64,000 nt of DNA from Paralvinella palmiformis (GCA_025642065.1 JAODUP010001574.1:17048-81047), one strand, 5' to 3'. Counted from the first letter of the stretch, positions 12,491 through 25,546 are shown. The notes: generated by a model not told the origin, from the sequence alone. A program made the numbers and translations.

Positions 12491-13457
12491 GTAAGTTGAG
12501 TGAACATACTATTTAATTTATTTTTTATTTATTAAAGGACTGTTATAATTTAATCCATCAAAAACATTTTCTTATTCTATAATCAGGATCAGGATTTCTA
12601 TAATCAGGATTTCTGCATTTTATTGTGAAATGTGTATAATGTATATCCCTGTACATATTAGACATACTCTGATTATCCAATTAAAACCGGTAAGTTACCA
12701 TCATCATCAAACAACTTTTAAAATCTTAATTGGTCTATTTACAATTTCAATCGTTAAATTAGGGTATGGGTAAACAACAAAGAAGTGTTGGTTAAATTCG
12801 AGATACAGTATTTTTACTCAAATATATTGCATGGAATATTCCCAAAGAAAATGGCTTAATGGACTGTTAATTCTCATCTTTCTGAAAATTACTCATTGCT
12901 AATATAATATTACCCTACTGAAGTGTTAAGTTATTAAACTAATTAATTATTGGCTTTAATTATCAAAATTTGCATTATCAAAATGAACAAAACAAATAGA
13001 TGGTACAACATTTTGCAACATGTGAAAATAATAATAATAATTCCTGAGCCATAAATGATGCTGAGTATATTTTAAAGCAACAGAATTTCTGAAGAATAAT
13101 GCATAATAATAATTAATGGTATAGGAACATAAATGTTATTTGGTTCTAGTTCTACACTAAAGTTTATATTAAAAGATCCATTAAAATTTTGTTTGTATTA
13201 GTGTGTATTATATTCGATATCATGACACACATACGATTATTATAATGAACACACATATAAGTTATTCCGTAGTACTAATTCAATCAGCATGTACCTGTTT
13301 TCGTGTATGTAAAATCTTGTACTCTGATTAAACAATTAGAACAGCTCTAGCTTGTTCTTGTTCAGTGAAAATGTTGTACTATCTCCTTAGAGTACATATT
13401 AAGGTGTTTCTACAACTTTTGCAGTTAAGAATGTAACTTCTAAGAAAACGTAATGTT

Positions 13458-13459
<2 letters not shown>
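12491..13459. other. Sequence after channel exon 9, expected TM2 exon not seen
   Basis: A good donor (GTAAGTTG) at 12491 implies at least one more exon. In all frames up to the palindrome at 15.9 kb I find no GG..GLF.G.S pattern typical of TM2. The sequence is AT-rich with no other recognised feature. Confidence 0.5.

Positions 13460-13525
<66 letters not shown>
13460..13525. repeat. (TA)n microsatellite
   Basis: Pure AT dinucleotides. Confidence 0.95.
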
Positions 13526-13530
<5 letters not shown>

Positions 13531-13598
13531 TTTTATTTTATGGAAGAAAGGGAGGTTGTTGTGTGTGTGTGGCGCCGCTCGTGATGCGTCTGTTTTAA

Positions 13599-13602
<4 letters not shown>

Positions 13603-13652
<50 letters not shown>

Positions 13653-13698
13653 TTGTGTGTGTGTGTGTGTGTGTGTGTTTGTGTGTTTTGTGTGTGTT
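13603..13698. repeat. Compound (TA)n-T10-(GT)n microsatellite
   Basis: AT dinucleotides to 13644, about ten T, then GT repeats with T interruptions. Confidence 0.95.
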
Positions 13699-13709
13699 TT
13701 TTTGCTGTT

Positions 13710-14215
13710 ATAATAAGGCACAGGCCCAAGAGAATCTCGAACCTGAATTCAAACTCTGGGCTTTCTTAGGCTTCCCAAAGGGGGACTTTTCTTTCTGAAC
13801 TTTTTTCTCACCCGTCCCTTTTTTAAATTTTTTTTAAATTTTTTTAACCCCGCAAAATCAAAATCGAATCACCTACAGCCGTGGAGTTTGGGAGTAGAAC
13901 ACCCAAGTCAGATCACGGCAGTAGTGAGAATGTTTAGCTTAATTATCTAAGCAGCCCTATTTATAGCTATTTTTCAATTGCTTATTTTTAAAAATAAAAA
14001 ACTATATAACCCAATTGTCACTGTCTTCAAAGATTAATTTTTACAACGGGCAGGCGTCATGAAGCGACTACTATTAAAACAGTTTAGCTTAAATTGCTAT
14101 TAAAAGACTGAAATCTGCGCTGAAGCAGACCGTAATAGCGTACCGAGAGTTAAGTATGTTTTAGTTGTCCCAAAGTGTTCGGTTCTTTCCTGGTACTCAA
14201 AAGCTAGGAATCGTT
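13710..14215 (+). repeat. Dispersed repeat family, copy A
   Basis: It matches the reverse complement of 63290-63875, for example ACAGCCGTGGAGTTTGGGAG, GGGCAGGCGTCATGAAGCGA and GCTGAAGCAGACCGTAATA. Related copies are at 45020-46260 (-) and 53330-54560 (+). No coding capacity was seen. It may be the non-coding end of a longer transposon. Confidence 0.75.
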
Positions 14216-14576
14216 CAGTAATTGTTATAATTACAACATCGTCTTTATTGCATAACAGTTTTAGATTCAATCAGTTTTTAAACATATTGAACATTTAAAT
14301 GTTTAGATTTTCTATGTTAAATGCAATTTAAAAGAACGTCGCCAGTAAATGAACAACGAAACTTGTTCAGACAGAACACTTCTGCCCTTTGGTATTTGTA
14401 TTCAAAGATAATTAAAATAAAGTAAAATAAGTTTAAAATTCTTTGAATTATAATAGGCTATAAATCATAAACGAAATTCATCCTTAAAATTCCTTACTAT
14501 TTATTATGAAAATTATAAAGATGTTGATGTTGTCGATGATTATGATAATACAAGTAGTAGTAAGGGTTTTGGTAGT

Positions 14577-14608
<32 letters not shown>

Positions 14609-15896
14609 TTTCTTTTAAATTGGCTGATAATTAAAATTGAATCTTATTTTATTACCAACTTCTGCTCATTTTTTATAAATTTACATCAATTTTACCATAT
14701 ACATAATTCAAATATTTCGTTCTCTATCACGACTCTACTGCATGATTATTAATAGTCATACTTCCCTATCCCAATTTATTAATATACTTGAATGTTATGA
14801 AATAAGTATCTGTCTCAAATGGAATTTACCTGCTTTTGTTACTAATTAACTATTTATAGATATCCTTAATGATACTTTGCTATTCTGATTTTCCCTAGAA
14901 CTTTGAAAATATTACTTTAGTCATAAGATGGAAAAAGAGAGACATTAAATGATACATTATGATTTTTAATGATAAAGGTACGTTGTATAAGAAAGCCACT
15001 TCTAGCGATAACATAAAAACTAAAATCATACAGCATGGGGGCTTCAATGGAAGAGTAATTCTTATTAAGAAATGGTTTATCATTTTGTTTTAAAAGCGGC
15101 CTATGTAAACCGTTTGATTTGTTATAATTTGTATTGCATGTGAACACGAATCCAAGGTAATACAGCTATTAATGTTTCCCTTGTGACAATATAAAATTGA
15201 TTTGGACAAAGATTACAATTTTATTTACACACGAACTCTATGCTTAATATTAATTATGGATTGTTTCACTCCAACGATGTGGCCATTGTTATGGAGATTT
15301 TGTTGACATTGATTCCATATGTACAATATAATGAATATACACCTAGTAGGAACTAGGATATGGATTTCAGGTTAATATAATTTGACTGGTATACACACAG
15401 GTTTTAAAACAATCATGCATTCTACAAAAAATATATAATAGTAACATTATTAATTATCAAATATTTGATTACTAACATGTATTAATACAATAAGAATCAG
15501 ATTCTCGTAATTCACAATTTAATTTAGTTAGTATGCCTTTTGGATATTAACCAAAGCAATAATTTAGTATATAGAAACGAATGTGTAATCAGAATTACAA
15601 GTATCTTGTCAGATTTTGTTTCAATATGTGTAGTTATTACTAAATCTGATACTTAGTAGTTGGCAATTGCAATTAGCTGTATTATCAATATGTTTAATCC
15701 TTTTCAGTCAAATGTTCTACGTCACTTAATTTCTTTCCATTATAAAAAGAAAGATTATAACTTTCAAAGATATTTCAGGTCATAATTCATTTGTATTGTT
15801 TTATCAGGTTAACATGGACTTATTATAATATAAAGAGCAGTTGCTGTCTCTCTAGTTATGTGATCATTCATTTTCGTAGTGAACGCTCGCCATCTT
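14216..15896. other. AT-rich sequence without recognised gene
   Basis: Contains an (AAT)n tract at about 14580-14609. No coding or RNA pattern was found on either strand. Confidence 0.5.
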
Positions 15897-17122
15897 TGTT
15901 ATATAGTGTGTTATGACAAAATCAAACGGAATGGCTAAGCTATAAAAGTAGCGATAATTGATTTAAATAGGATTTACTTAACTCTTTAGTTAACCTCAGA
16001 ATACGTTCCTATATAGAAATACATCTTAGAAGGACTGTTCTTGGCTAAAATTCACTAAGTTTGCAGAAAGCAATGATTATCACAAACAAGTTGTGTAATC
16101 GTAATTACTTGGCAATAATGGCTTATTTAGTTTGAACACACCTTGACATTCTTCGTATCTTCGATAATGGGTTATATTTACTGATACTACCTCACATGTC
16201 AGGCCCTGTAAAAGGGATTGTGGTAGGGAATCAACCATTTAGGATACGTTTGAGTTTATTGGTAGAAAGACGAGCAAGTTTTTTAATTATCGGTATGCCG
16301 GTCGCCTTGATTGAATCATGCTGCGTTTAGCTTCAGTCAGAATAGATTACAATGGCTCAGTTGCGATATCCGAATAAGCATTCGCTGGAAGCACTGTCCC
16401 CACCTCCGGAGAGGTCAATTACTGGCGCTCCAACTCCCAGATTTATCTAAACACCGATATGTACATGTAGTGAAAAAATCCTTTTCCGAAATTGATTTCA
16501 ACCTGAGACGCATTACATTGTACCAGTAAACGCGAGAATTATACCGTGAATATTTTGTAAATAACGAGTTAGAAAGGCATGTAAAAAAGATAAGCTACTC
16601 GGACCAGTTGTCGTTCGCTGCGTGTGGGATATTCTTTGTCAGATTCAATGCTTAATGTTGACCAGCAGGGAAAATAAACCAGTACAAATGCAAATTATAT
16701 CTGAATATATATTTCTATTCGCTACCTTGCTAAACTTTCTCTGACATCCCCCTGAGTGGCATGCCATGTGGTTTGCAAGGCTGATGGATCAACAACACAG
16801 AAAACGCCTTGCAATAATCCGCAGGTTACGCGCAATTTTGTTTGCGATTGGCTATTATTTTTTGGATGAAATACCAATTAAGCTAATAGATGATTGGTGT
16901 TTTACAGCCACTTTGTGTACATGGTAGGCTAAATGGGCCCACATTAAGCTAATAGAAAATTTACTTCCTTTTCGTTTTAAGTGCATGTCCTTGATGTTAA
17001 CAGGCGATTCATAATGGTAAACAAACACGGTTGTCCGCCATCTGCGGGATCTCCCGTATATATACTTTCCATTAGAAATAGGGCCGCGAGGATATTCTTA
17101 GTAAAACTCCGGTTTTCAGACT
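15897..17122 (+). repeat. Left arm of a large near-perfect inverted repeat
   Basis: It pairs base for base with 18855-17630 (paired positions sum to 34752, no indels). I noticed only about three mismatches (for example at 15903, near 16323 and near 16590), so identity exceeds 99%. Each arm has a 72-codon ORF (16311-16529) that I do not recognise and a truncated SINE. The arms join a 507 bp unpaired spacer. Confidence 0.95.
16890..16942 (-). mobile_element. 5'-truncated SINE with 13 bp target-site duplication (left arm)
   Basis: The 53 bp insert is the 3' end of the SINE family (reverse complement begins GGGCCCATTTAGCCTACCATG and ends AATCAT). ATTAAGCTAATAG flanks it at 16877-16889 and 16943-16955. 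The same insertion is mirrored in the right arm. Confidence 0.85.
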
Positions 17123-17629
17123 CCGGGTTTTTCCATATATATAGACCCAATCTGGCGAGAACAAAGACATATATCTGCCTATAAATTCCGTTCTAGATCT
17201 AAATTGTAGGATTTGTGTGCTGATTTCAAAGTCTCTCGTCAATCAACCTCATCGGATATTGTTAAAATAGTGCGGCACCAAGCGAACAGTTCTAAAAATA
17301 ACCTAACTAGCAACTGGTCCATTAACCCAGGTTAATTACAAAGCTGCTTGATTACTTTTTAATAATATCATGACTTGTTATTTGTTTCTTCCTGATTATT
17401 CTTGTTTTTAGATAATAATCCCTATTTTCGTTTGGGACATGTATCTAATTATCTAATATAAGCTAACCAACAGATGAAACAGCTCACAAACAAACACATT
17501 CAATCTCTGGAGTATGAGCCGTACGATTGAGGCATTACGTTTAAAGAAAAATACTCTTAATAGATTAATTCACAAAGCATATATTTCTATAATAATCGCT
17601 TCTTGTGTCAATAACTATTCGATTATTAT
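17123..17629. other. Spacer of the large inverted repeat
   Basis: 507 bp of unpaired sequence between the arms. No gene recognised. Confidence 0.7.
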
Positions 17630-18855
17630 AGTCTGAAAACCGGAGTTTTACTAAGAATATCCTCGCGGCCCTATTTCTAATGGAAAGTATATATACGGGA
17701 GATCCCGCAGATGGCGGACAACCGTGTTTGTTTACCATTATGAATCGCCTGTTAACATCAAGGACATGCACTTAAAACGAAAAGGAAGTAAATTTTCTAT
17801 TAGCTTAATGTGGGCCCATTTAGCCTACCATGTACACAAAGTGGCTGTAAAACACCAATCATCTATTAGCTTAATTGGTATTTCATCCAAAAAATAATAG
17901 CCAATCGCAAACAAAATTGCGCGTAACCTGCGGATTATTGCAAGGCGTTTTCTGTGTTGTTGATCCATCAGCCTTGCAAACCACATGGCATGCCACTCAG
18001 GGGGATGTCAGAGAAAGTTTAGCAAGGTAGCGAATAGAAATATATATTCAGATATAATTTGCATTTGTACTGGTTTATTTTCCCTGCTGGTCAACATTAA
18101 GCATTGAATCTGACAAAGAATATCCCACACGCAGCGAACGACAACTGGTCCGAGTAGCTTACCTTTTTTACATGCCTTTCTAACTCGTTATTTACAAAAT
18201 ATTCACGGTATAATTCTCGCGTTTACTGGTACAATGTAATGCGTCTCAGGTTGAAATCAATTTCGGAAAAGGATTTTTTCACTACATGTACATATCGGTG
18301 TTTAGATAAATCTGGGAGTTGGAGCGCCAGTAATTGACCTCTCCGGAGGTGGGGACAGTGCTTCCAGCGAATGCTTATTCGGATATCGCAACTGAGCCAT
18401 TGTAATCTATTCTGACTGAAGCTAAACGTAGCATGATTCAATCAAGGCGACCGGCATACCGATAATTAAAAAACTTGCTCGTCTTTCTACCAATAAACTC
18501 AAACGTATCCTAAATGGTTGATTCCCTACCACAATCCCTTTTACAGGGCCTGACATGTGAGGTAGTATCAGTAAATATAACCCATTATCGAAGATACGAA
18601 GAATGTCAAGGTGTGTTCAAACTAAATAAGCCATTATTGCCAAGTAATTACGATTACACAACTTGTTTGTGATAATCATTGCTTTCTGCAAACTTAGTGA
18701 ATTTTAGCCAAGAACAGTCCTTCTAAGATGTATTTCTATATAGGAACGTATTCTGAGGTTAACTAAAGAGTTAAGTAAATCCTATTTAAATCAATTATCG
18801 CTACTTTTATAGCTTAGCCATTCCGTTTGATTTTGTCATAACACACTAAATAACA
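17630..18855 (-). repeat. Right arm of the large inverted repeat
   Basis: Mirror of 15897-17122. It carries the mirrored 72-codon ORF (18223-18441, one residue different: ATFS for AAFS). Homology stops sharply at 18856 and 17629. Confidence 0.95.
17810..17862 (+). mobile_element. 5'-truncated SINE with target-site duplication (right arm)
   Basis: Mirror image of the insertion at 16890-16942, with the same 13 bp duplication on both sides (about 17797-17809 and 17863-17875). Confidence 0.85.
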
Positions 18856-19039
18856 CAATCTATAACACACATACTTATTTATGAAAACAAAATACCCATG
18901 TATGTATAAACACATTCTGTTCTTGGCTACACACATGCACATATAAATATGTCAATCAATGTTGTTAATTTGTCAAGGCATTTTGATGTCAGAGATTATC
19001 TGGATTTGGCTAAAATATAACTCGGCTAATATGATTGAT

Positions 19040-19530
19040 TAAGTAATATTATTTGGTTAAAACTGACAAATTAACATGTGATGCTAGTACAAATTATCCA
19101 ATGTTATTAATACAGAAACATTTTGCTACCAATACATACTTTGAGATTCTACTTCCGAAGCACTTTATTGTTTATTGGTTTGTGTTCGACGACAGTCTAC
19201 TACATTACTATAGTGTACACTTGGCTTTATTGCACTATTTTAGCATGAACCGCTTTAATCACTCAATTTCTTTCAGCACATATGAGCTATAGTTTAAATA
19301 ACCTTTTACCATCGTTGTTCTATAAACACGATACGATGTTCTCAAAATTCTAACAACAACAAAAAGAAAACCAAACCAAATAAAGGTATTTGCTCATTTC
19401 CAAAGATATTATGTAAGTTAATAATGGATATACTATCAGTAACGTAAACATATTTTGTTGGATAATATGAAATAAAATAAAACCCTTAAAGTGAAAAGGG
19501 AGATGATTATCTGGAATCAGACTTTGGGCA
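19040..19530 (-). repeat. ~500 bp dispersed repeat, copy 2
   Basis: Reverse complement of 2255-2760. See that entry. Confidence 0.7.
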
Positions 19531-20149
19531 GGAAACTTCAAGCTAATACGAGATGTTCTGAATGTTATTTTAACTTTAATTGAAACAGGATTACTCTGCT
19601 TCTGTAATATAGTCGTTTCCTCATTATGATGCCACCTTACTTGTCATAATTGATCCCCCCTGCAGGATTGCATTATTGTTTTGTTTTTTCTTTGTACACT
19701 CTTGATAATTGATATCCTATTCCTGACTTCGTGACTCTCTCCCATTATCTCTCCTGGGTTGTCTTTTTTTCTCACAGAAACTTGTGATACATGTATCATT
19801 TTGTAACTTTTGTTTCTTTAGGGCCTAAGTAGCTACACGGATCCTCTAATTTGTATGCATTAGACTACTATGTTATATGTGAAATATATAGCGTAACACA
19901 TAATATAAAAAGTTAGAAATAAATATCATTGTCATCAATATCATTGTCACTGCCTGACAGATATTGCAACTGGTCAGGGTTTATCCACGAAGGGGAGATT
20001 GGGGACTGGTACGGGATCTAAATTAAACTGATCCAAATTGAATGATATTGTACCACATTATTACAGAAATTATGGCTGATTATAAAGGATTGTTTTAGTT
20101 ACACCACCTGGAGTATTTTGAAATTCTCTAGAAAGATCAATTACTATGT
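19531..20149. other. Sequence between the repeat and the gypsy-type element
   Basis: Probably includes the 5' untranslated part of the element that follows. A stretch at 19960-19990 (GACAGATATTGCAACTGGTC) resembles 26313-26345. No gene seen. Confidence 0.4.
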
Positions 20150-22680
20150 ATTGCCTTTGTGGAGGTTCTTGTTGATGAGGAGTTGTTACCATCATATGCT
20201 CTTGAGGAATCGAGAAATCAGAGGCGCAGTTGAAGCCCAAGGAGATAGAGGTAATGCACAGTGAAATCCATGCATATATTAGGCACCAAACACTTATTGT
20301 GCAGGAGAGAAGTATACCACCAAAGAATGAGTTTGATGTCAGTAAACATGTTCATATGGTACCACCATTCCATAAAGCAGAAGTAGATAAATACCTCCTG
20401 CACTTTAAAAAATAGCTAAGAATCCGGGGTGGCGAAACCTGATGTGGTCCATGTTACTCCAGTGTGTTGTGAGAAGTAAAGCATAGGAGGCTTATTCTGC
20501 TCTAGAAGTATATTTTGACAGATGGTGTAATTTCGCACAAATTGGGACTGATTTTGAAAGGTTGCGTCAAAGAGAGATGTATGTAGTGATAGCAGAATAT
20601 ATCTGAATTCAAAGAAGGTAGACACTCTTCATGAAGCATCAGTAACGGCTGAAGATTATCCATTAACACACAAATCAGTATTTTACACAACAAAGGTATA
20701 CTCCAATTGCAGAACAGTCAATTACTAACAAGGATTCTGACAAGAAATATAATAGTACTTCCAGTCCTTCTACTACACATTATAATACATCCAGCAGATT
20801 AATAGGCCCTATAAATCACTATTGCAAAGGTCATGTGATGTCTGACTGCTGGAATTTAAAGAGAAGAAATAAAGAAGCATCATCTAGGGTGTTTGCGACA
20901 GCGCTTAAGCCACATTTTATCGATTCACCCAATGTTGATATTGACTAGTTCAAATAGAAAATAAGTTATGTAAATTATATGAGGGAGGAATTTAGGTCTT
21001 CCGTGTGGGGAAGTTCCTATTAAAGGTGTATCTTTATTATTGGGAAATGATTTGGCCGGTGGACAGGTAGTAGCTTTACCCAAAGTGTTTTCTGAACCAC
21101 GTTATATACAAATTACTTGTTTTATGAGCAGATTCCAGAAGCGTTTCCCTCGTGTGCTGTGACTCGAGCTGTGGCTAGGAAAATGGTCGAATGATATCAA
21201 TATTGATTCTAATGAGAATCTTTGTATTTATCAGACATTGTATTATTCCTCATTAAATATTAATGGAGGGAGTGAGAAATCTGAATATAATATACTAGAA
21301 GTGATGAGCCTGCGTCTAGGAATAAGTTAAACCTGGCACATGAGAATGACCCTGAGATTTCTTCACTTTTGGGTGTGTACTTTCTGGGGATGAGTTAGAT
21401 AGAGTCTCACAGGGTTATTTTATGAAAAAAAGGTCTTCTCATGAGAATACGGCCACCTTCTAATGTACCAGAAGTGGAAGACTGGTATGTCGTCTATTAA
21501 AATGTTATGCCCAAATCCTATCCATCTGAGGTGTTGAAATTAGCACAAAAGGTTTCTATGTGTGGACACATTGCTATTAATACGATATGTGGCAAGGTAA
21601 TGAGGCATATATATTGGCCTAAAATCAGGACAAATACAGCTGAATTTGACTTGTAACACTTGCCATATGATAGTAATGCAAAATCAGAAACTACGTGTGG
21701 CTCAACTGCGTCCTATGCCAGCATTTGAATAATCTTTTAGTAGGATCATTGTAGATTGTGTTGGTCTTTTACTTAAGACTTGTCCTGGGAACCAGCATGT
21801 GATAATTATCATGTGTGTTTCGACTCGCATTCCTGCAGCAATCCCACTGAGGTGTATTACAGCACCGAAGATCATTAAGGCATCACTAGATTTGTTCACT
21901 CTTGTTGGCTTGCTCAGAGAGGTATAGCCATATCAGGGATTAGCTTTCATGTCTGGCTTATTCTAATAAATGATTTATAAGGTTGGATTCAAGCAAAGTA
22001 AGTGAACTGCTTATCATTCCGAGTCTCAAGGAGCCTTAGAGTGGCTTCATTCTACATTGAAGAATATGATTCGAAGTTATTGCTTTGATAATGTGAAGGA
22101 CTGGGATGAAGGCGTCAACCTATTTATATTTGGAGTTAGGGAGTCAGTACAAGAAACTTTAGGGTGCAGTCTTTCGAGCTCGTGTTTGGCCACACAGTAA
22201 GCAGTCCCTTAAAGTTATTAATGGAAAGATGGCTTCAACAAGATCCTATTGTATTATGTATCTAAAATCCGGAATAGATTAGTAGGGGAATGCACGCTAC
22301 CTCGTGAAAACGTGAAGTCAGCCCAGCTAGCGGTCGATGCCATTGATCTTGGTGCTGGTGATGTGTTGTTGCAGAACGATGACCACGGTGTTTAACAACC
22401 TGTTGGTTATTTCTCTAAGAAATTCAATGGCTATCAGAGGAATTACTCCACTGTGGAAAAAGAAACATTAGCTTTTGTTTTAGTGCTGGAACATATTGAT
22501 GTATATGTATCATCTGATTATCAACCATTGCTTGTATATGCTAAACATGATCCGTTGATAGTTTTGAATAAAATGAAAAATAAGAACCGTAGGTTGTTGA
22601 ATTGGAGTGTTTTGTTATAAGAGTATTCACTTAATATCAAAGATATTCGTGCTGTAGAGAGTAAACAATTACGTAAGTAA
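20150..22680 (+). mobile_element. Degenerate Ty3/gypsy retrotransposon, gag-PR-IN then RNase H (Gmr1-like order), RT deleted
   Basis: Conceptual pieces in order: gag-like (FDVSKHVHMVPPF, 20332-20370; THKSVF near 20675-20690), a degenerate zinc knuckle (YCKGHVMSDCW, ~20818-20850), a protease-flanking motif (LLLGNDLAGGQVV, ~21040-21075), integrase zinc-binding and core region (GHIAINTICGK, ~21570; RIIVDCVG, ~21742; SAYHSESQGALEWLHSTLKN, ~22008-22068; KDWDEGVNLF, ~22098), and finally RNase H (AVDAIDLGAGDVLLQ, ~22332-22376; VGYFSKKFNGYQRNYSTVEK, ~22404-22464). Stops and frameshifts are frequent. Ordinary Ty3/gypsy elements run PR-RT-RH-IN. Integrase ahead of RNase H fits the Gmr1 arrangement, with RT and the end of IN lost at a junction near 22325. 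No LTRs identified. Confidence 0.85.
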
Positions 22681-22884
22681 TGTTATTCGATGATATATAC
22701 AGTAGGGTTATTGCATATCTATATCGCATAATATTATTTACAAGCATATACCATCAGGCCAACAGACAAGCCAAAAGCTGTAACCTCCAAAATAATGACC
22801 AAACATGTAGAACATAATTGATTATACGAGGAGGCGCAGTGGCCTAAAAGTTACATATTTAACCGTCTATGTCGGCTGTCCAAG

Positions 22885-24260
22885 CGCCCTGATTAGGGTG
22901 ATAGCATAACATAATACAATGCAATATAGTATAATATATTATACAATATATGTAATTCATAAATGACTTTGTTAAGAAATTTCCTTACATATCCATTAAT
23001 GCTATGTTCCTCCACTGTCTTATTGTTTCTGTCAGTTTGTACTATATTGCAGTTGCTAGGTAAATAAATGTCTTTGATAGAAATACTGTTTTCCTGTATT
23101 ATATGTGTGGCTGGTGAAGGTGTCTTTTTTCCTTTCCAAATGAATATGTCTATTGACATGGTCATTAGGGGATCTGGTAAAGAAATATTATTGAATAAAT
23201 ACATTATTTTTGAAAGTTGATAAGTATATATTTCCTTTAGCTTGAGAATCTGTAGCTTCTTAAATAAAGGTTCGGCATGAGCATTATAGTTTGATTTCCA
23301 AACGGTTCTGATTGCATTTCTTGTAAAATTTATAATCTCAAGTAGGAGTGATCAACAATAGGGTGTCATATATTAAATAGGGGTATATCGAGCTGTGGTA
23401 TACTGTATGCTTTAGGTTTTCATCTATTAGTAGTCCCAGAAAGTTGACACATTTAACTCGATTAATAATTGTATTATCTAATTTTAATATATGTGTGTCT
23501 GACTTAACATTCTTAGTTTTTGAGTACATGATGTGTTTTGCTTATATTTAAAGTTAATTTATTCACGTTAAACCACTCAGCTAATGATGCAGTGTCTTAA
23601 TTAACCAGTTTGTATAATTCCGTAATATTTTTATCGGATACATAAATAGTTGTGTCATTTGCAAATAGTATACATGTGGTAGATCATTTGATTATAAACT
23701 GAAGAGGAGTGGTTCCAATACGGTTCCCTGGGGTACACCACAAGTTATGGGAAATAATTTTGAATAAATACATTTATAATAGACATATTGTTTTCTCTCT
23801 GTTAGATAGCTCTTGAACCACACTGCGTATGCCGCAATAGCATAACGTTTTGCGTAAAAGATTGCGATTTATTGTATCAAGGGACTTGGAGAGGTCCAGG
23901 AACACAGAAAGATTATAATTACTCGATTCCATTGCAAGCATAATATTATAAGTACATTTGGAAACAGCAGTTATTGTGGAGTGACCTTTACAGAAGCTAT
24001 ATTGGTTCTTGTTCATTAACAAGTTAATTGTCATGTTATTGTACAAACGATTATGGGCTATTTATTTCATATATTTTGGATCTGCTAGGTAAAAGCGGAA
24101 TTGGTCTATCATTTGTAAAACTCTGTTCATCTTTTGATTTATATATTGATATTGGTTTTGCAATTTTAAGTTTTGACGGGAAACCACCGGCTTTTATCGA
24201 TTTATTTATGTTTTGATACTAGTATTGGTATATGATGTATTTGATTTACTATATTGTTCA
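22885..24260 (-). mobile_element. Degenerate non-LTR retrotransposon (CR1/Jockey-like), RT part
   Basis: Read on the minus strand from about 24200 down: KLKIAKPISIYKS and DRPIPLLPSRSKIYE, then NQYSFCKGHSTI, SVFLDLSKSLDTINRNLL (24046-23774), GVPQGTVLEPLLF (~23730), the polymerase block FAND in place of FADD (~23665), CVNFLGLLIDENLKH (23529-23338) and a C-terminal region with YNAHAEPLFKKLQILKLK (~23290). Frameshifts and stops break it. It is 5'-truncated, with no endonuclease seen. The order of motifs is that of CR1/Jockey reverse transcriptases. Confidence 0.85.
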
Positions 24261-25544
24261 TGTTTGTTCATAACATTGTATATAAAAAGTTGTCAGGTAT
24301 TTAAGAATGCCAACCTTTTTTGTGTAATTTGTCTTGCTTGTTTAAATAAATGCACGTATCTGCTGCATGGGATCGTATGATCTGTGGCATGATGCTTTTG
24401 CTATGTTGTAATTGGTCATAGAGTGACTGCCTGTGGATAACAAGATTCGCCTAGGAATATACTGGAATCGTCAATTGTCTATACAACCAAGAGCATCGCT
24501 TGAAATAAAAACATTCTGATATCCTGGATAGAGGTCAATTAAAAACCTGGGTCTCAATTTAATTTAATTACACATTCTAGTTAATTGCTGGTACAATTAC
24601 CCAAAGTTTAACACAAAAGTTCTCTGAGTGAGTACAAAATGGCACCAATCAATCCAAATGTGTTGAAGTACTTAGCAATTTTGGGTAAAGGTCAGTTAAA
24701 TGTCAATGTTAATATTGCATGTGACATGTATAACTACATGTAACTGTTGGTGCCATTACCTGAGGAATATATAGTTATAAATATTCCATTCAAACACATT
24801 TATAAAAGTAAACAGCGGAAAAGTATGTAGTGCACCCGATTTGCCTAATTTGGGCTGTGGACTCATAGATTTATTTATTAATTAGCAACAAATCACATTA
24901 CTATCGCACACAACATTATCATCATTATGTTTTGAGCATGGAAATTCGAATTCTTCTCACTCGCTAGCACTAGCAGGTGGATCATCTTCTTTCCTCTCCT
25001 CCTTCTCCACAGATAACCCTGAATAGATATGATAATTAACTTGTAAATTAAGAATACTTCATTTGAACAACAAATGATTGAAATGAAGGGTTTTATTATT
25101 TATTATGTACTGACAACATGCAGGAAGTCAAGAATTCTCCTCAGATAAGTATTTATAATTTAACAGACCTATTCCTCTTATAATCAAATAATCACCTGTG
25201 ACATAACCTTTTTAGGTTTTATAGTATCATAGCTTCCTCTTACAGGGTAGATAATTGTTATTTCTCATCAGTGATCAGAGGATGCTTCTACAGTTATTGT
25301 TTCATTGTGAGACATATACTCTTTCTCTCTCTGTCTATAATGATAATCATGACATTTGAATTAATACTCATAAATGTGATTAATAACCAAGTACAGTTTG
25401 ATTATAATAGCCTGTAACAATTACAAAAATGATGACTAGATAATGGCAAAGGAACATTTGTTTTTTCGCAGTTTGAATTGTTAAATCTAGATCTACAAGG
25501 AACAGCTTTTAATATTTATTTTGTCCTCGGTTATTGATCCGATT

Positions 25545-25546
<2 letters not shown>
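24261..25546. other. Intergenic sequence without recognised gene
   Basis: A 17-codon open stretch starts at an ATG near 24639 and is followed by AAAGGTCAGT, but I found no partner exon. Nothing else recognised. Confidence 0.4.

Noticed and set aside
13533..13798. ORFs made of Tyr-Ile, Cys-Val or His-Thr repeats (also near 742-1246, 25534, 31329, 34205-34797, 37004-37454, 59147-59469)
   Set aside because: They are translations of (TA)n and (CA)n microsatellites.
16311..16529. 72-codon ORF present in both palindrome arms, considered as a duplicated gene
   Set aside because: No motif was found. Conservation between arms reflects the recent duplication of the whole arm, not selection on coding.
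24639..24700. Short ATG-initiated stretch followed by a weak donor, considered as a first exon
   Set aside because: There is no partner exon, the donor is poor, and the product is only 17 codons long.
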